Assembly: GCA_963709645.1 (NCBI GenBank)
Contig: CAVPXP010000021.1
Coordinates: 1-64,000, forward strand
Length of the DNA: 64,000 bases
Direction: 5' to 3'
Source: DYRB01 sp963709645
GTDB lineage: Bacteria > Pseudomonadota > Gammaproteobacteria > Chromatiales > Chromatiaceae
The notes beneath the pieces were generated by a model, which saw only the letters and a program-made list of their open reading frames with translations, was not told the DNA's origin and did no database searches. Each line of letters opens with the position of its first letter. Position 1 is the stretch's first letter. Shown here piece after piece: positions 54,251 through 62,027 of this stretch. Position numbers and translations under genes: made by a program.

Positions 54251-55150
54251 ATGTGCGAGACTTGCGGCTGCAACATTACCTCTGGCAATCAACATCTGAT
54301 CCAGGCCGAAGGTCCACTCGCCCGCACCGCGGACGGGCGCGCTGCCGTCACGGTCCTCCAGGCTCTGCTCCACGAGAATGACCACCAGGCGGCCCACAAT
54401 CGCGAGCACTTCGACGAATACGGGGTCCTGGCCATCAATCTGATGTCGTCCCCGGGCGCCGGCAAGACCAGCCTGCTGGAGGCGACCATCGATGCCCTGC
54501 GCGGTGAGCTGGCCATCGCGGTGGTCGAGGGCGACTTGGAGACCGAGAACGATGCCCGACGCATCCGCGCCAAAGGGGTGCCGGCGATCCAGATTGCCAC
54601 CGGTACGGCCTGCCACCTCGACGCCCACATGGTCCATGACGCGCTGCACGCGCTGCCGCTCGCCGGTGTCGACCTGCTCTTCGTCGAGAACGTCGGCAAT
54701 CTGGTTTGCCCAGCCAGCTTCGATCTGGGCCAGCACCGCAACGTCACCCTACTCTCGGTCCCCGAGGGCGATGACAAGCCTGCCAAGTACCCGGTCATCT
54801 TCCGCGCCGCCGATGCGGTGCTGCTGACCAAGGCCGACTTGCTCCCGGTCCTGCCGGAGTTCGACCCCCGGCGGGCTGAGGGGAGTTTGCGGGACCTCGC
54901 GAGCGAGGCCCCCTGGTTGACGGTCAGCACCCGCGGGCAGGGCGACATCGGCCCCTGGCTCGACTGGCTCCGGACGGAGGTCGCCGCGCAGCGCGAGCGG
55001 CGCGTTCAGGGCCGGACCCAGAGGCCGCGGGTCCAGCCCGAGGGGGCACAACGGCATGGGGGGCATGACCATGACCACGGCATCCCATCACCATCACACC
55101 TGAGCCGCGTGGCGGGGTGGATTGTCCCCGCAGCGAAGGCCTGCGGTTGA
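54251..55150 (+). CDS. hypB: Hydrogenase nickel-incorporation GTPase HypB
   Basis: 299 residues. The N-terminal CETCGC metal site is followed by a GTPase domain with P-loop SSPGAGKTS (66-74), GDLETENDARR, FVENVGNLVCPASFDLG and LLTKADLL. HypB with HypA loads nickel into hydrogenase. The His-rich stretch that many HypB proteins carry after the N-terminus is absent there; instead HGGHDHDHG lies at residues 269-277 in a C-terminal tail. The tail may be a storage segment or an extended reading frame. Confidence 0.93.
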   Translation: MCETCGCNITSGNQHLIQAEGPLARTADGRAAVTVLQALLHENDHQAAHNREHFDEYGVLAINLMSSPGAGKTSLLEATIDALRGELAIAVVEGDLETENDARRIRAKGVPAIQIATGTACHLDAHMVHDALHALPLAGVDLLFVENVGNLVCPASFDLGQHRNVTLLSVPEGDDKPAKYPVIFRAADAVLLTKADLLPVLPEFDPRRAEGSLRDLASEAPWLTVSTRGQGDIGPWLDWLRTEVAAQRERRVQGRTQRPRVQPEGAQRHGGHDHDHGIPSPSHLSRVAGWIVPAAKACG

Positions 55151-55315
55151 CCGCCCCTGCCGCGGATGGTAAGAAACTCGCCGCCTTGGGCAACCGTGCC
55201 CAGGCGCTCACAATGAACGACCGGAGCAGATACCCTGGAGAGCCGGTCGCGGTTCCCAGATCGTTGAGGCTGATTACCCAGACAACATAACCCAAGTAAG
55301 GGAGGACCTTCCCCC

Positions 55316-55846
55316 GTGCCACACAAGACCATCAAGACCTTCGCCATCCTCGCCGCCGCTTCCATCGTCGGCTCCCTGTCCTACACTCCGGTCGCCGAGG
55401 CCTTCGGCTTTGGAGACATGATGAATCCGAGCAAATGGATGGGCGGCAAGAATCGTGACCGCTACGACGACGACTACTACGACGGACCCAATGGTGGCCC
55501 GGGTTGGGGCGGCCCGGGTTACGGCTATGGCGGCCCGGGCTACGGCTATGGCGGCCCTGGCTACGGCTATGGCGGCTACGGTGCCCCGGGTTATGGCTAT
55601 GGCGGCTATGGCGGCTACGGTGCCCCGGGTTATGGCTACGGCGCCCCGGCGGTGGCTGCGCCGGCGGCCCCGGCCCCCGCGGCTGCCCCGGCCCAGTCAT
55701 CGAGCCGGAGCAGCAGTGCCAGCGAGATCGATGCCCTCAAGCGGCGCATCGATGAGCTGGAGGCGAGCCAGCGCCCCAGTAACCCAGCTCCGGCAACGAG
55801 CGATTGGCCCTCCGCCCCGGCCTTCAGGCCTATGAGCAAGTACTGA
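55316..55846 (+). CDS. Sulfur globule protein, CV3/SgpC-like
   Basis: 176 residues with a GTG start (AAGGGAGGACCTTC upstream). A signal peptide cleaves near EAFGFG (residue 29). The mature start FGFGDMMNPSKWMGGKNRDR resembles the CV3 class of sulfur globule proteins. Then come Gly/Tyr/Pro repeats (GYGYGGPGYGYGG), an Ala/Pro-rich stretch, and a C-terminal coiled coil (SEIDALKRRIDELEAS) that simple CV1/CV2 proteins lack. It is monocistronic, with a terminator after it. The best-matching A. vinosum protein should be confirmed by alignment. Confidence 0.85.
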   Translation: MPHKTIKTFAILAAASIVGSLSYTPVAEAFGFGDMMNPSKWMGGKNRDRYDDDYYDGPNGGPGWGGPGYGYGGPGYGYGGPGYGYGGYGAPGYGYGGYGGYGAPGYGYGAPAVAAPAAPAPAAAPAQSSSRSSSASEIDALKRRIDELEASQRPSNPAPATSDWPSAPAFRPMSKY

Positions 55847-55879
55847 TCTTCGGGGCAGCGCGCCCTCGGAAGTAACTGA

Positions 55880-55904
55880 CCCCGCCTTTGTGCGGGGTTT
55901 TTCG
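55880..55904 (+). terminator. Terminator after the CV3-like sulfur globule gene
   Basis: 6-bp stem CCCCGC/GCGGGG with a 6-base loop, followed by TTTTT. It lies 34 bases after the stop codon. Confidence 0.85.
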
Positions 55905-55988
55905 TTTGGGACTGGAACTGCGTGCGCTGGGCGACCTGGCTGTGCCCCGGTGGCTGTCCGGTGCCGTATGCGCCTGGAGGGCGTCGCA

Positions 55989-57422
55989 TCAGCCGAACAG
56001 CCCATGCAGGAACCACCCTCGTCGGCCATGGCACTCACGGTAGACCCACAAGCGCTCCCCGCTGCCGGTAGTAGCGACGAAGTAGTCCCGCGCCACCTCG
56101 AAGCCGTCCCACCAACCGGTCTCGATGCGCTCACGTTCCTCGCCCAGGTCCAGGGGACCGCCGTGCCAGGGGTGTTGCCCGTGCACCTCCAGCGGTCTGG
56201 GCTCGGGCAGCAGCCAGAGGGGGCGGTCGGGCCTTCCGTACCCAGGACCGGACTCGCCGGGCGGGCACCAGCGCCAAGCCCGCTCCGGGCGGTGGTCGGG
56301 GAGGGCCTGGAGGCCCAGTACCGCGTTCTCCCCCAGGCGAGCGCGCAGCCGATCAAGCAGGCCAGAGTCCGGGACGAGTGTCGCCCCCAGCTCGGGAAAG
56401 AGGTCGAGGGGACCGGGTGGCAGGGGCCGAACCTCCCCCGCGGCCAGCGCGATGCTGCGCACCGGGGCAGGGAGGATCAGCCGCCCTAGGCGCTCGCGCA
56501 GGAGGGCGATCCAGCCCCCGGGGTCGCGTCCGGGGGTGGATGCCCCCAGGACGAAGGCGGTGTCCATCAGGTCCGCGTGACCCAGGCGCCATTCCAGCCG
56601 CTGGACTCCCGCTTGGCGCCCCAGCAGGTAGCCGCACAGTTCCTCGATTAGCCGGCGGCAGGCGAAGACCAGGGCCCCTGCCTCCGGGACCTCTGCCGGC
56701 AGCTCTAACTCGCCCGCGTAGCGCGGCGGGGGGGTAAAGGCCGGGCGCGGGTCGGGCTCCTCGCCCAACAGGCGGCGGAGCTGCCGTACCAGCTCTGGGC
56801 CAAAGCGCTCCGCGAGCCCGACCCGCGGAAGCCGGAGCAGATCTGCCACTCGGCGCAGCCCCATGGCCGCCAGGTCGCCGTGCCCACGGCGGTCGAAACC
56901 CAGGGCTGCCACCGGCAGGGCGGTCAGCGCAGAGCGCAGGGCTGTTCGCCCGGCGATGGCCCCGCCCTGGCCATGGCCGGCCAGGGCCAGGGCCCCGCCC
57001 GGGGTCGGCGCCAGGCAGCAGCTGCACTCGTAGCCCAGCCCCGCGACCCCCGTCCTCACCTCGGCCAGAAGCGCCTCGGCTCCGCCGAAGAGGTGCAGGC
57101 TGGCGGCTACGTCCAGCACCAGGTCACGCGGGGGGGCCAGGCTTACCTGCGGGGTGAAGCGGGTGCACCAGGCAGCGAGGCGCTCCAGGGCGGCCCGCTC
57201 GGCCTCGGGGCGGCGCGGTAGGATGCGCAGGTCCGCCGCCAGGGCGAGGGCCGCCCCCGCCGCCAGGGCGGGCCGGATTCCGTGGTCCGTCGCCACAGGG
57301 TTGCACAGCAGGATGCGCTCGCCGCGGGAGTCTAGTCCCACCGCCATGGGCAGCGGTGATGCTAGGGCCCCGGGGTAGATCTCCAGGGGCAGGGCGGGGA
57401 GGTGGATCGCGAGCCAACGCAT
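55989..57422 (-). CDS. imuB: ImuB, Y-family polymerase-like protein
   Basis: 477 residues. Y-family polymerase fold without the acidic catalytic residues in the palm (LVLDVAASLHLFGG), as known for ImuB. GLRRVADLLRLPRVGLAERF matches the HhH little-finger region. ImuB bridges ImuA and DnaE2 to the beta clamp in error-prone repair. It is third in the minus-strand cassette lexA-imuA-imuB. dnaE2 does not follow within the window. Confidence 0.9.
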   Translation of the reverse strand: MRWLAIHLPALPLEIYPGALASPLPMAVGLDSRGERILLCNPVATDHGIRPALAAGAALALAADLRILPRRPEAERAALERLAAWCTRFTPQVSLAPPRDLVLDVAASLHLFGGAEALLAEVRTGVAGLGYECSCCLAPTPGGALALAGHGQGGAIAGRTALRSALTALPVAALGFDRRGHGDLAAMGLRRVADLLRLPRVGLAERFGPELVRQLRRLLGEEPDPRPAFTPPPRYAGELELPAEVPEAGALVFACRRLIEELCGYLLGRQAGVQRLEWRLGHADLMDTAFVLGASTPGRDPGGWIALLRERLGRLILPAPVRSIALAAGEVRPLPPGPLDLFPELGATLVPDSGLLDRLRARLGENAVLGLQALPDHRPERAWRWCPPGESGPGYGRPDRPLWLLPEPRPLEVHGQHPWHGGPLDLGEERERIETGWWDGFEVARDYFVATTGSGERLWVYRECHGRRGWFLHGLFG

Positions 57423-57491
57423 AATCTGGGCGGGGACAGTCGCACATGGCGGCAGGACCAGTTGGGGTGTGCCCTTCGCCTTTCCGTTGGG

Positions 57492-58109
57492 TCAGGCGTC
57501 CGATCGGGGGAGGTGCAGGGTCTTGCCAAAGACTCCACCGCGCTGCTTGAGGACGCTGACCTCCAGCCCTGCCGCCACCTGCTGTACCCGCAGCCGCAGG
57601 GCCGCTGGTGAAGGGTCGCGGCTCGCTGTCTCGCTGCGAAAGAGCAGGGCCAGGGCGCCCCCGGTCTGGGCCGCGAGCTGGAGCCGGCGTAGGGCCACTG
57701 CCCGCCAAGGGGCCTTGCCGCCCCAGATCAGCACGGCGCTACAGGCCCCGGAGCGCAACCCCTGTTCTGCTGCCCAGGGGGTCTCTCTGCCCGCTGCCAC
57801 CACCGCCAGCCGGGTCAGGTCCAGCCCCCGGGCCGCCAAGGCCGGGGCAAAGGGGGTCAGGGGCGGGTCCACCAGGAGCAGCCAGCGCGGCCCCTGGCTG
57901 AGCCGGACCAGGGCCGGCAGGACGAATCCGAGGGCGCCCTCGGGGCGGGCATCGAGGACCTCGCTCAGGCTCGCCGGGGGCCAACCGCCCCAGGACAGGA
58001 CCGCATCCAGGGCCGGGTAGCCTGTGGCTATCCCGGTGGGGGCCGCCGCCGGGGCTGCGTGACCGCGCCACAGGTCGGGGCGCCCGGCGAGGAGCTGTTC
58101 CAAGCTCAC
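57492..58109 (-). CDS. imuA: ImuA, RecA-like SOS mutagenesis protein
   Basis: 205 residues. RecA-like fold with GYPALDAVLSWGGWPPASLS, LSQGPRWLLLVDPPLTPFAP and the C-terminal LHLPRSDA-like end. ImuA works with ImuB and DnaE2 in damage-induced mutagenesis. It sits between lexA (24 bases) and imuB (69 bases) on the minus strand, under the SOS box before lexA. Confidence 0.88.
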   Translation of the reverse strand: MSLEQLLAGRPDLWRGHAAPAAAPTGIATGYPALDAVLSWGGWPPASLSEVLDARPEGALGFVLPALVRLSQGPRWLLLVDPPLTPFAPALAARGLDLTRLAVVAAGRETPWAAEQGLRSGACSAVLIWGGKAPWRAVALRRLQLAAQTGGALALLFRSETASRDPSPAALRLRVQQVAAGLEVSVLKQRGGVFGKTLHLPRSDA

Positions 58110-58133
58110 CTGTCTGCCTGCCCGATGCCACCG

Positions 58134-58787
58134 CTAGGGCCGCACCGCCGAGATCCGCACCGGCCCGCTCAGGCCGAGGCGCAGGACCCCAACGGCGAGC
58201 CCCTCGATGGTCAGAGACTGGACGCGCAGGTCCACCTGGATGGCGGGGAAGGCAGGGTTCTCCGCCAGGAGGTCCAACCGGTGGGTCCAATTGGCGCGGC
58301 GGCGCAGGCGCTTGACGGTGACCTCGTCGTCCAGGCGTGCCACCACGATCTGCCCATCGGCCGCCTCTTGGGCGCGATGGACTGCCAGCAGGTCGCCGTC
58401 GAGGATGCCGGCATCGCGCATGCTGCTGCCGCGTACCCGCAGCAGATAGTGGGCGCGGGGATGGAAGATGTCCGGGGCGACGCGGTAGTAGTCCTCGATG
58501 TGCTCCTCGGCCAGGATGGGGCTGCCGGCGGCGACCCGGCCCACCACAGGCAGGTTGTCGTCCCCCGGGCCGCCGGCCACCAGGCGGATGCCGCGGGAGG
58601 AACCAGGTTGCAGCTCGATGGCCCCGCGCCGGGCCAGGGCACGCAGGTGATCCTCGGCAGCGTTGGCCGAGCGGAAGCCGAAGGCCGCGGCGATCTCCGC
58701 GCGGGTCGGCGGGAAGCCGGTCTCGCGAATGTGGCGGCGGATCAGCTCCAGGATCTGGCGCTGGCGGGCGGTGAGGTCGTTGGGCAT
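58134..58787 (-). CDS. lexA: SOS repressor LexA
   Basis: 217 residues from the ATG at 58787 (GGGAGAGGCCCC upstream). The winged helix-turn-helix has LTARQRQILELIRRHIRETG and RAEIAAAFGFRSANAAEDHL. The self-cleavage site is the Ala-Gly in VVGRVAAGSPILAEE. The catalytic Ser is in RVRGSSMRDAGI and the Lys in EVTVKRLRR. A perfect SOS box lies 43 bases upstream, so LexA represses its own operon, including imuA and imuB. Confidence 0.96.
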   Translation of the reverse strand: MPNDLTARQRQILELIRRHIRETGFPPTRAEIAAAFGFRSANAAEDHLRALARRGAIELQPGSSRGIRLVAGGPGDDNLPVVGRVAAGSPILAEEHIEDYYRVAPDIFHPRAHYLLRVRGSSMRDAGILDGDLLAVHRAQEAADGQIVVARLDDEVTVKRLRRRANWTHRLDLLAENPAFPAIQVDLRVQSLTIEGLAVGVLRLGLSGPVRISAVRP

Positions 58788-58829
58788 GGGGCCTCTCCCA
58801 TTGGATGACGGGGCATGAGCCATCGATAG

Positions 58830-58845
58830 CTGTAATTATATACAG
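58830..58845 (-). promoter_or_regulatory. LexA-binding SOS box
   Basis: CTGTAATTATATACAG: the CTGT-N8-ACAG consensus, exact, with an AT-rich centre. It is positioned for autoregulation of lexA-imuA-imuB, and may also affect the divergent LysR-type gene 100 bases away. Confidence 0.93.
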
Positions 58846-58905
58846 TTAATGTCCCATTGCAATAAAGCGACTATTAGCCAAGGTGGGGAGCCTTTCGGCA
58901 AGATC

Positions 58906-58922
58906 TATCGAAATATTCGATA
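58906..58922 (+). promoter_or_regulatory. Palindromic operator before the LysR-type gene
   Basis: TATCGAA-ATA-TTCGATA: perfect 7-bp arms, including a T-N11-A LysR-box pattern. It lies 22 bases before the LysR-type start. Likely the binding site for that regulator or another repressor. Confidence 0.55.
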
Positions 58923-58944
58923 CAACCTCCTATGCTGCCCCGTC

Positions 58945-59799
58945 ATGGACATCGAGCAGGCTCGGACCTTCCTGACCATCGCGGCGCATGGCAGCTTCCT
59001 GGAGGCCGCCAGGCGCCTGCATCTGACCCAATCCACGGTGAGCGCCCGGATCCAGACCCTGGAGGCCGACCTCGGCGCCAAGCTGTTCGTCCGCAACCGC
59101 GCCGGGGCCAGCCTGACACCCGCCGGGCGTCGCTTCCTCCAGCACGCCAAGACCTTGGTGTTGACCCTGGAGCAGGCCCGCCATGACGTCGGTCTGCCCA
59201 GCCGCTATCGCGCCAGCATCCGGGTTGGCGGTCGCATTGCACTATGGGACGGCTTTCTGCCACGCTGGGTCGGCTGGATGCGGCAGGCTGCCCCGGACGT
59301 TTCGATCCGCAGCGAGATCGGCTTCGAGGAGGACCTGATGCGGCGTTTGATCGAGGGCACCTTGGACATCGGGCTGATGTACACCCCGAGCCACGCCCCT
59401 GGTCTGGAGGTGGAACACCTGTTCGACGAGACCCTGGTCCTGGTCAGCTCGCGCCCCGACACGAAGTGGCCGGGCGAGGACTATATCTATGTCGAATGGG
59501 GCGCCAACTTCTATGCCAAGCACCGGGAGAGCTATCCGGACCTCGAACGGCCGGCGCAGGTGGTGAACATCGGTTGGCTCGGGGTCCAGCTGATCGTCGC
59601 GAACGGCGGCTCTTGTTTTCTACCGATCCGCATGGCCCAGCCCCTGGTTGACAAGGGGCGCCTCTTCAGGGTCAGCAATGGTCCCGAGATCATCCACCCC
59701 GCTTACATGGTGTTCCCGCGCGAGGCCGACAGCGACGTGCTCCGGCAGGCCGTGGAGGGCCTGCGTGAGCTGGCTCGGGACGAGCAGGCCGACGCCTGA
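58945..59799 (+). CDS. LysR-type transcriptional regulator
   Basis: 284 residues from the ATG at 58945. The N-terminal winged helix has MDIEQARTFLTIAAHGSFLE and LHLTQSTVSARIQTLEADLG. The C-terminal effector domain has SIRVGGRIALWDGFLPRWV and LVLVSSRPDTKWPGEDYIYV. The gene is divergent from lexA, with a palindrome just upstream. Its target could be itself; the HPP/CBS genes downstream are on the opposite strand and convergent. Effector unknown. Confidence 0.92.
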   Translation: MDIEQARTFLTIAAHGSFLEAARRLHLTQSTVSARIQTLEADLGAKLFVRNRAGASLTPAGRRFLQHAKTLVLTLEQARHDVGLPSRYRASIRVGGRIALWDGFLPRWVGWMRQAAPDVSIRSEIGFEEDLMRRLIEGTLDIGLMYTPSHAPGLEVEHLFDETLVLVSSRPDTKWPGEDYIYVEWGANFYAKHRESYPDLERPAQVVNIGWLGVQLIVANGGSCFLPIRMAQPLVDKGRLFRVSNGPEIIHPAYMVFPREADSDVLRQAVEGLRELARDEQADA

Positions 59800-59814
59800 C
59801 CCCATTTCGGGAGA

Positions 59815-60363
59815 CTACAGCCAGATCTCCGGGTAGCGCCGTGACTCCGGAATGTTGTTGACCAACAGGGCAATCAGGAGCAGCAGCACCGGGCCGACTG
59901 TGGCCGGAAGCACGACGTAGACATAGCCCAGACCGTGGATCTGGTCGGAACCGATCACTGCAATCAGGGCCGTTGCGCCGCCAGGTGGGTGCAATGTTCG
60001 GGTGAGGTGCATGGCGGCGATGGCGGTCGCTACCGCGACGGCGCCGGCCAGACCGGGGGCGAACGGGAACAGTTTCCATGCAGTGACCCCGACCAGGGCC
60101 GAGATCACATGCCCACCCACCAGGTTGCGCGGCTGCGCCAGCGGGCTGCGGATCGCGCCATAGACCAGTACCGCCGAGGCGCCGAAGGAGCCGATCATGA
60201 GGGTCATATCGGTGCCGGTGAAGAACAGCTGATTGACCCAGGCCAAAACCGCCATCCCCAGAAATCCGCCGATCCATGACCACAGCACTTCGTTGTTGCT
60301 GACCCGTGGCGGACTGCCGCGGGTGCTCCCCCGCATCTTGCTCAGGTATGCACTCAGTCTCAC
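59815..60363 (-). CDS. HPP-family membrane protein
   Basis: 182 residues with about four to five membrane helices and the His-Pro-Pro signature in MHLTRTLHPPGGATALIAV. HPP proteins are integral membrane proteins; some transport nitrite. The start overlaps the CBS gene by four bases, which means coupled translation. In other bacteria HPP and CBS domains are fused, so the split pair probably forms one complex. Confidence 0.9.
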   Translation of the reverse strand: MRLSAYLSKMRGSTRGSPPRVSNNEVLWSWIGGFLGMAVLAWVNQLFFTGTDMTLMIGSFGASAVLVYGAIRSPLAQPRNLVGGHVISALVGVTAWKLFPFAPGLAGAVAVATAIAAMHLTRTLHPPGGATALIAVIGSDQIHGLGYVYVVLPATVGPVLLLLIALLVNNIPESRRYPEIWL

Positions 60364-60992
60364 AACAGGTCCTCCAGGTGATAGGCCTTGACGAAATCCT
60401 TTCGCAGGAGCAATCCCTGCAGGTGGCCTTGCGCATCCACCACCGGCATGCTGCGCCCCTCATGGGCATGGAATGCGCTGACGATCTCGCGAAAACCGGC
60501 GTCCAGGGTGACGGTAACCACCGGGGCGGTCATCGCCTCGCTGACCCGCGTTTCGTGGCAGCGGTGGGTGAAGTTGCCCTCGTCCGCGACCAGGCGCAGC
60601 AGCAGCTCCAGAAAGGTCTCGGCCCTCAGGCGGCGCAGGAAATCCGTCTCTGTCAACATGCCGATGACGCAACCATCGCTGGCGACGACCGGGAGGCTCT
60701 TGCGCCCCTGTTCGGCAAGGGATCGGGCCGCTTCGTCCAGCCGGGTGTCCGCATGCAGTGGCTCAATGCCGGAGCGCATCAGGCGGCCGGCCCGCACATG
60801 GCGGAAGAGGCGCTCCACGGAGTGTCTGTGGGCCAGGTGGTAGATGGCGCGAAAATCGGCGGTGGTGATGTCCAGGTACCCTGGAATGTGCCGCATGGCA
60901 TCCAGAATGTCCTCGTCGGACAGATCCAGTTCGGGTACATCGTCCTCGCCGGCGCGGATCGGCTTTGGCTCGAAGGGGGTTGCTTCGTTCAT
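60360..60992 (-). CDS. CBS-domain protein
   Basis: 210 residues with two CBS domains: RSGIEPLHADTRLDEAARSL / SLPVVASDGCVIGMLTETDF, and MTAPVVTVTLDAGFREIVSA / SMPVVDAQGHLQGLLLRKDF. CBS pairs bind adenosine nucleotides. The N-terminal part (DILDAMRHIPGYLDITTADF) is distinct. It lies upstream of the HPP gene with a 4-base overlap and probably regulates that transporter. Confidence 0.9.
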   Translation of the reverse strand: MNEATPFEPKPIRAGEDDVPELDLSDEDILDAMRHIPGYLDITTADFRAIYHLAHRHSVERLFRHVRAGRLMRSGIEPLHADTRLDEAARSLAEQGRKSLPVVASDGCVIGMLTETDFLRRLRAETFLELLLRLVADEGNFTHRCHETRVSEAMTAPVVTVTLDAGFREIVSAFHAHEGRSMPVVDAQGHLQGLLLRKDFVKAYHLEDLL

Positions 60993-61168
60993 GGTGCCTA
61001 CGATACCCGGTTAAGGAGGAAGGGTTTCATCGGGGATGACCGTCAGACCTCATGGCCTCGGGGTATGATGCGCCGAAATGCGCTGGCTAGGTTGTGAGTC
61101 TGGCGTGGAACCCGGCGGGCCGCTGGCGGGACTTCGGGCCAGAATTGACCGTTGCGCGGTGTATCGAC

Positions 61169-61811
61169 TCAGTGCTCGCCCTTGGTACGCAGCAGCCCGG
61201 CCAACCGATTGCCTTGTTTCTGCGGGCCGCCTTGGGGGAATAGCTTGTGCAGGTAACTGCTGGTCCCCTTTTCCGGGCCCCAGACCTGGCGGAAGTGGCG
61301 AATCATGTCCCGCACCGTCACCTGGGTTCCGCGTTTGGCGTAGTGGTCGCGGAGAAAACGAATCACCTCCCAGTGCTCTGCATGGAGATCGAGGCCTTCC
61401 TGCGCCGCCTCGCGCCCTGGCGAAGGCTTCCGACCAGTCGCCCGGATCCACGAGATAGCCTTCGCTGTCGGTGAGAACTTCCCGGTCGCCTACCCGAACA
61501 GCGCGGGTGGTCATGCCCGGATAGGCGTTACTGCCGGCGGGAAACTCGCCGGGCATGCCCGCCGAATCGTTACCCGGCTCGGTGATGGACCAGAGATCGA
61601 CCAGGATCTCGCCGTCCAGACGCCCGTGATAGCGCTCGACGCCGGACACAAGAATCTTGCCGCTCGCCGGCGGCAGCTCGAAGCGGGCGACCCCGGTACG
61701 ATCGGTGAGGACCGGTTCAGTCTCGGAGCCGTCCGCGTCAATCTGGAGTACCACCGGCGTGCGCTTCAGCGGTTCCTTTGTGACCTTCATGCAAACTCTG
61801 ACGGCGATCAT
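61169..61811 (-). pseudogene. DsrC-like protein fused to an N-terminal beta-rich domain, frame interrupted once
   Basis: Start at the ATG at 61811, with ACAGGAGAGGACAAG upstream. Residues 1-75 look like a beta-sandwich (LTDRTGVARFELPPASGKIL, RYHGRLDGEILVDLWS). A linker of about 30 residues leads into a DsrC fold: DREVLTDSEGYLVDPGDWSE, then after a frame change near 61405-61425 HWEVIRFLRDHYAKRG, GPEKGTSSYLHKLF and the end GPQKQGNRLAGLLRTKGEH. The two C-terminal Cys of true DsrC (as in the KQACKIAGLPKPTGC pattern) are missing; Gly and the terminal His lie there. It resembles the cysteine-free DsrC homologues called RspA. An ATG at 61514 could start the DsrC part alone. Confidence 0.7.
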
Positions 61812-61893
61812 CTTGTCCTCTCCTGTTCATCGAAATACAAGATCAGGATATCGACACGGTTTGATGAAAGGCAAACGAAATTTATTGCTATAT

Positions 61894-61916
61894 AATATCG
61901 TATATATCGATATTAT
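61894..61916 (-). promoter_or_regulatory. AT-rich palindromic operator before the DsrC-like gene
   Basis: TAATATCG-TATATAT-CGATATTA: perfect 8-bp arms around a 7-base centre, about 85 bases upstream of the DsrC-like start. It lies in a markedly AT-rich stretch (61860-61916) unlike its GC-rich surroundings. Confidence 0.6.
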
Positions 61917-62027
61917 GCGCCGAGTGACGGGTGAAAGGGTCCTCTTCGTATCCGCCCTGGACGCGCCGGAGCGCGAAGGTGCGGTGCAGCCCCGGAGGTG
62001 CGCTGGAAGCGCCAAGGGATTTTGCGG

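Noticed and set aside
55500..55640. A second tandem repeat block, at first taken for a repeat element
   Set aside because: It is the coding repeat of the second sulfur globule protein, in frame throughout.
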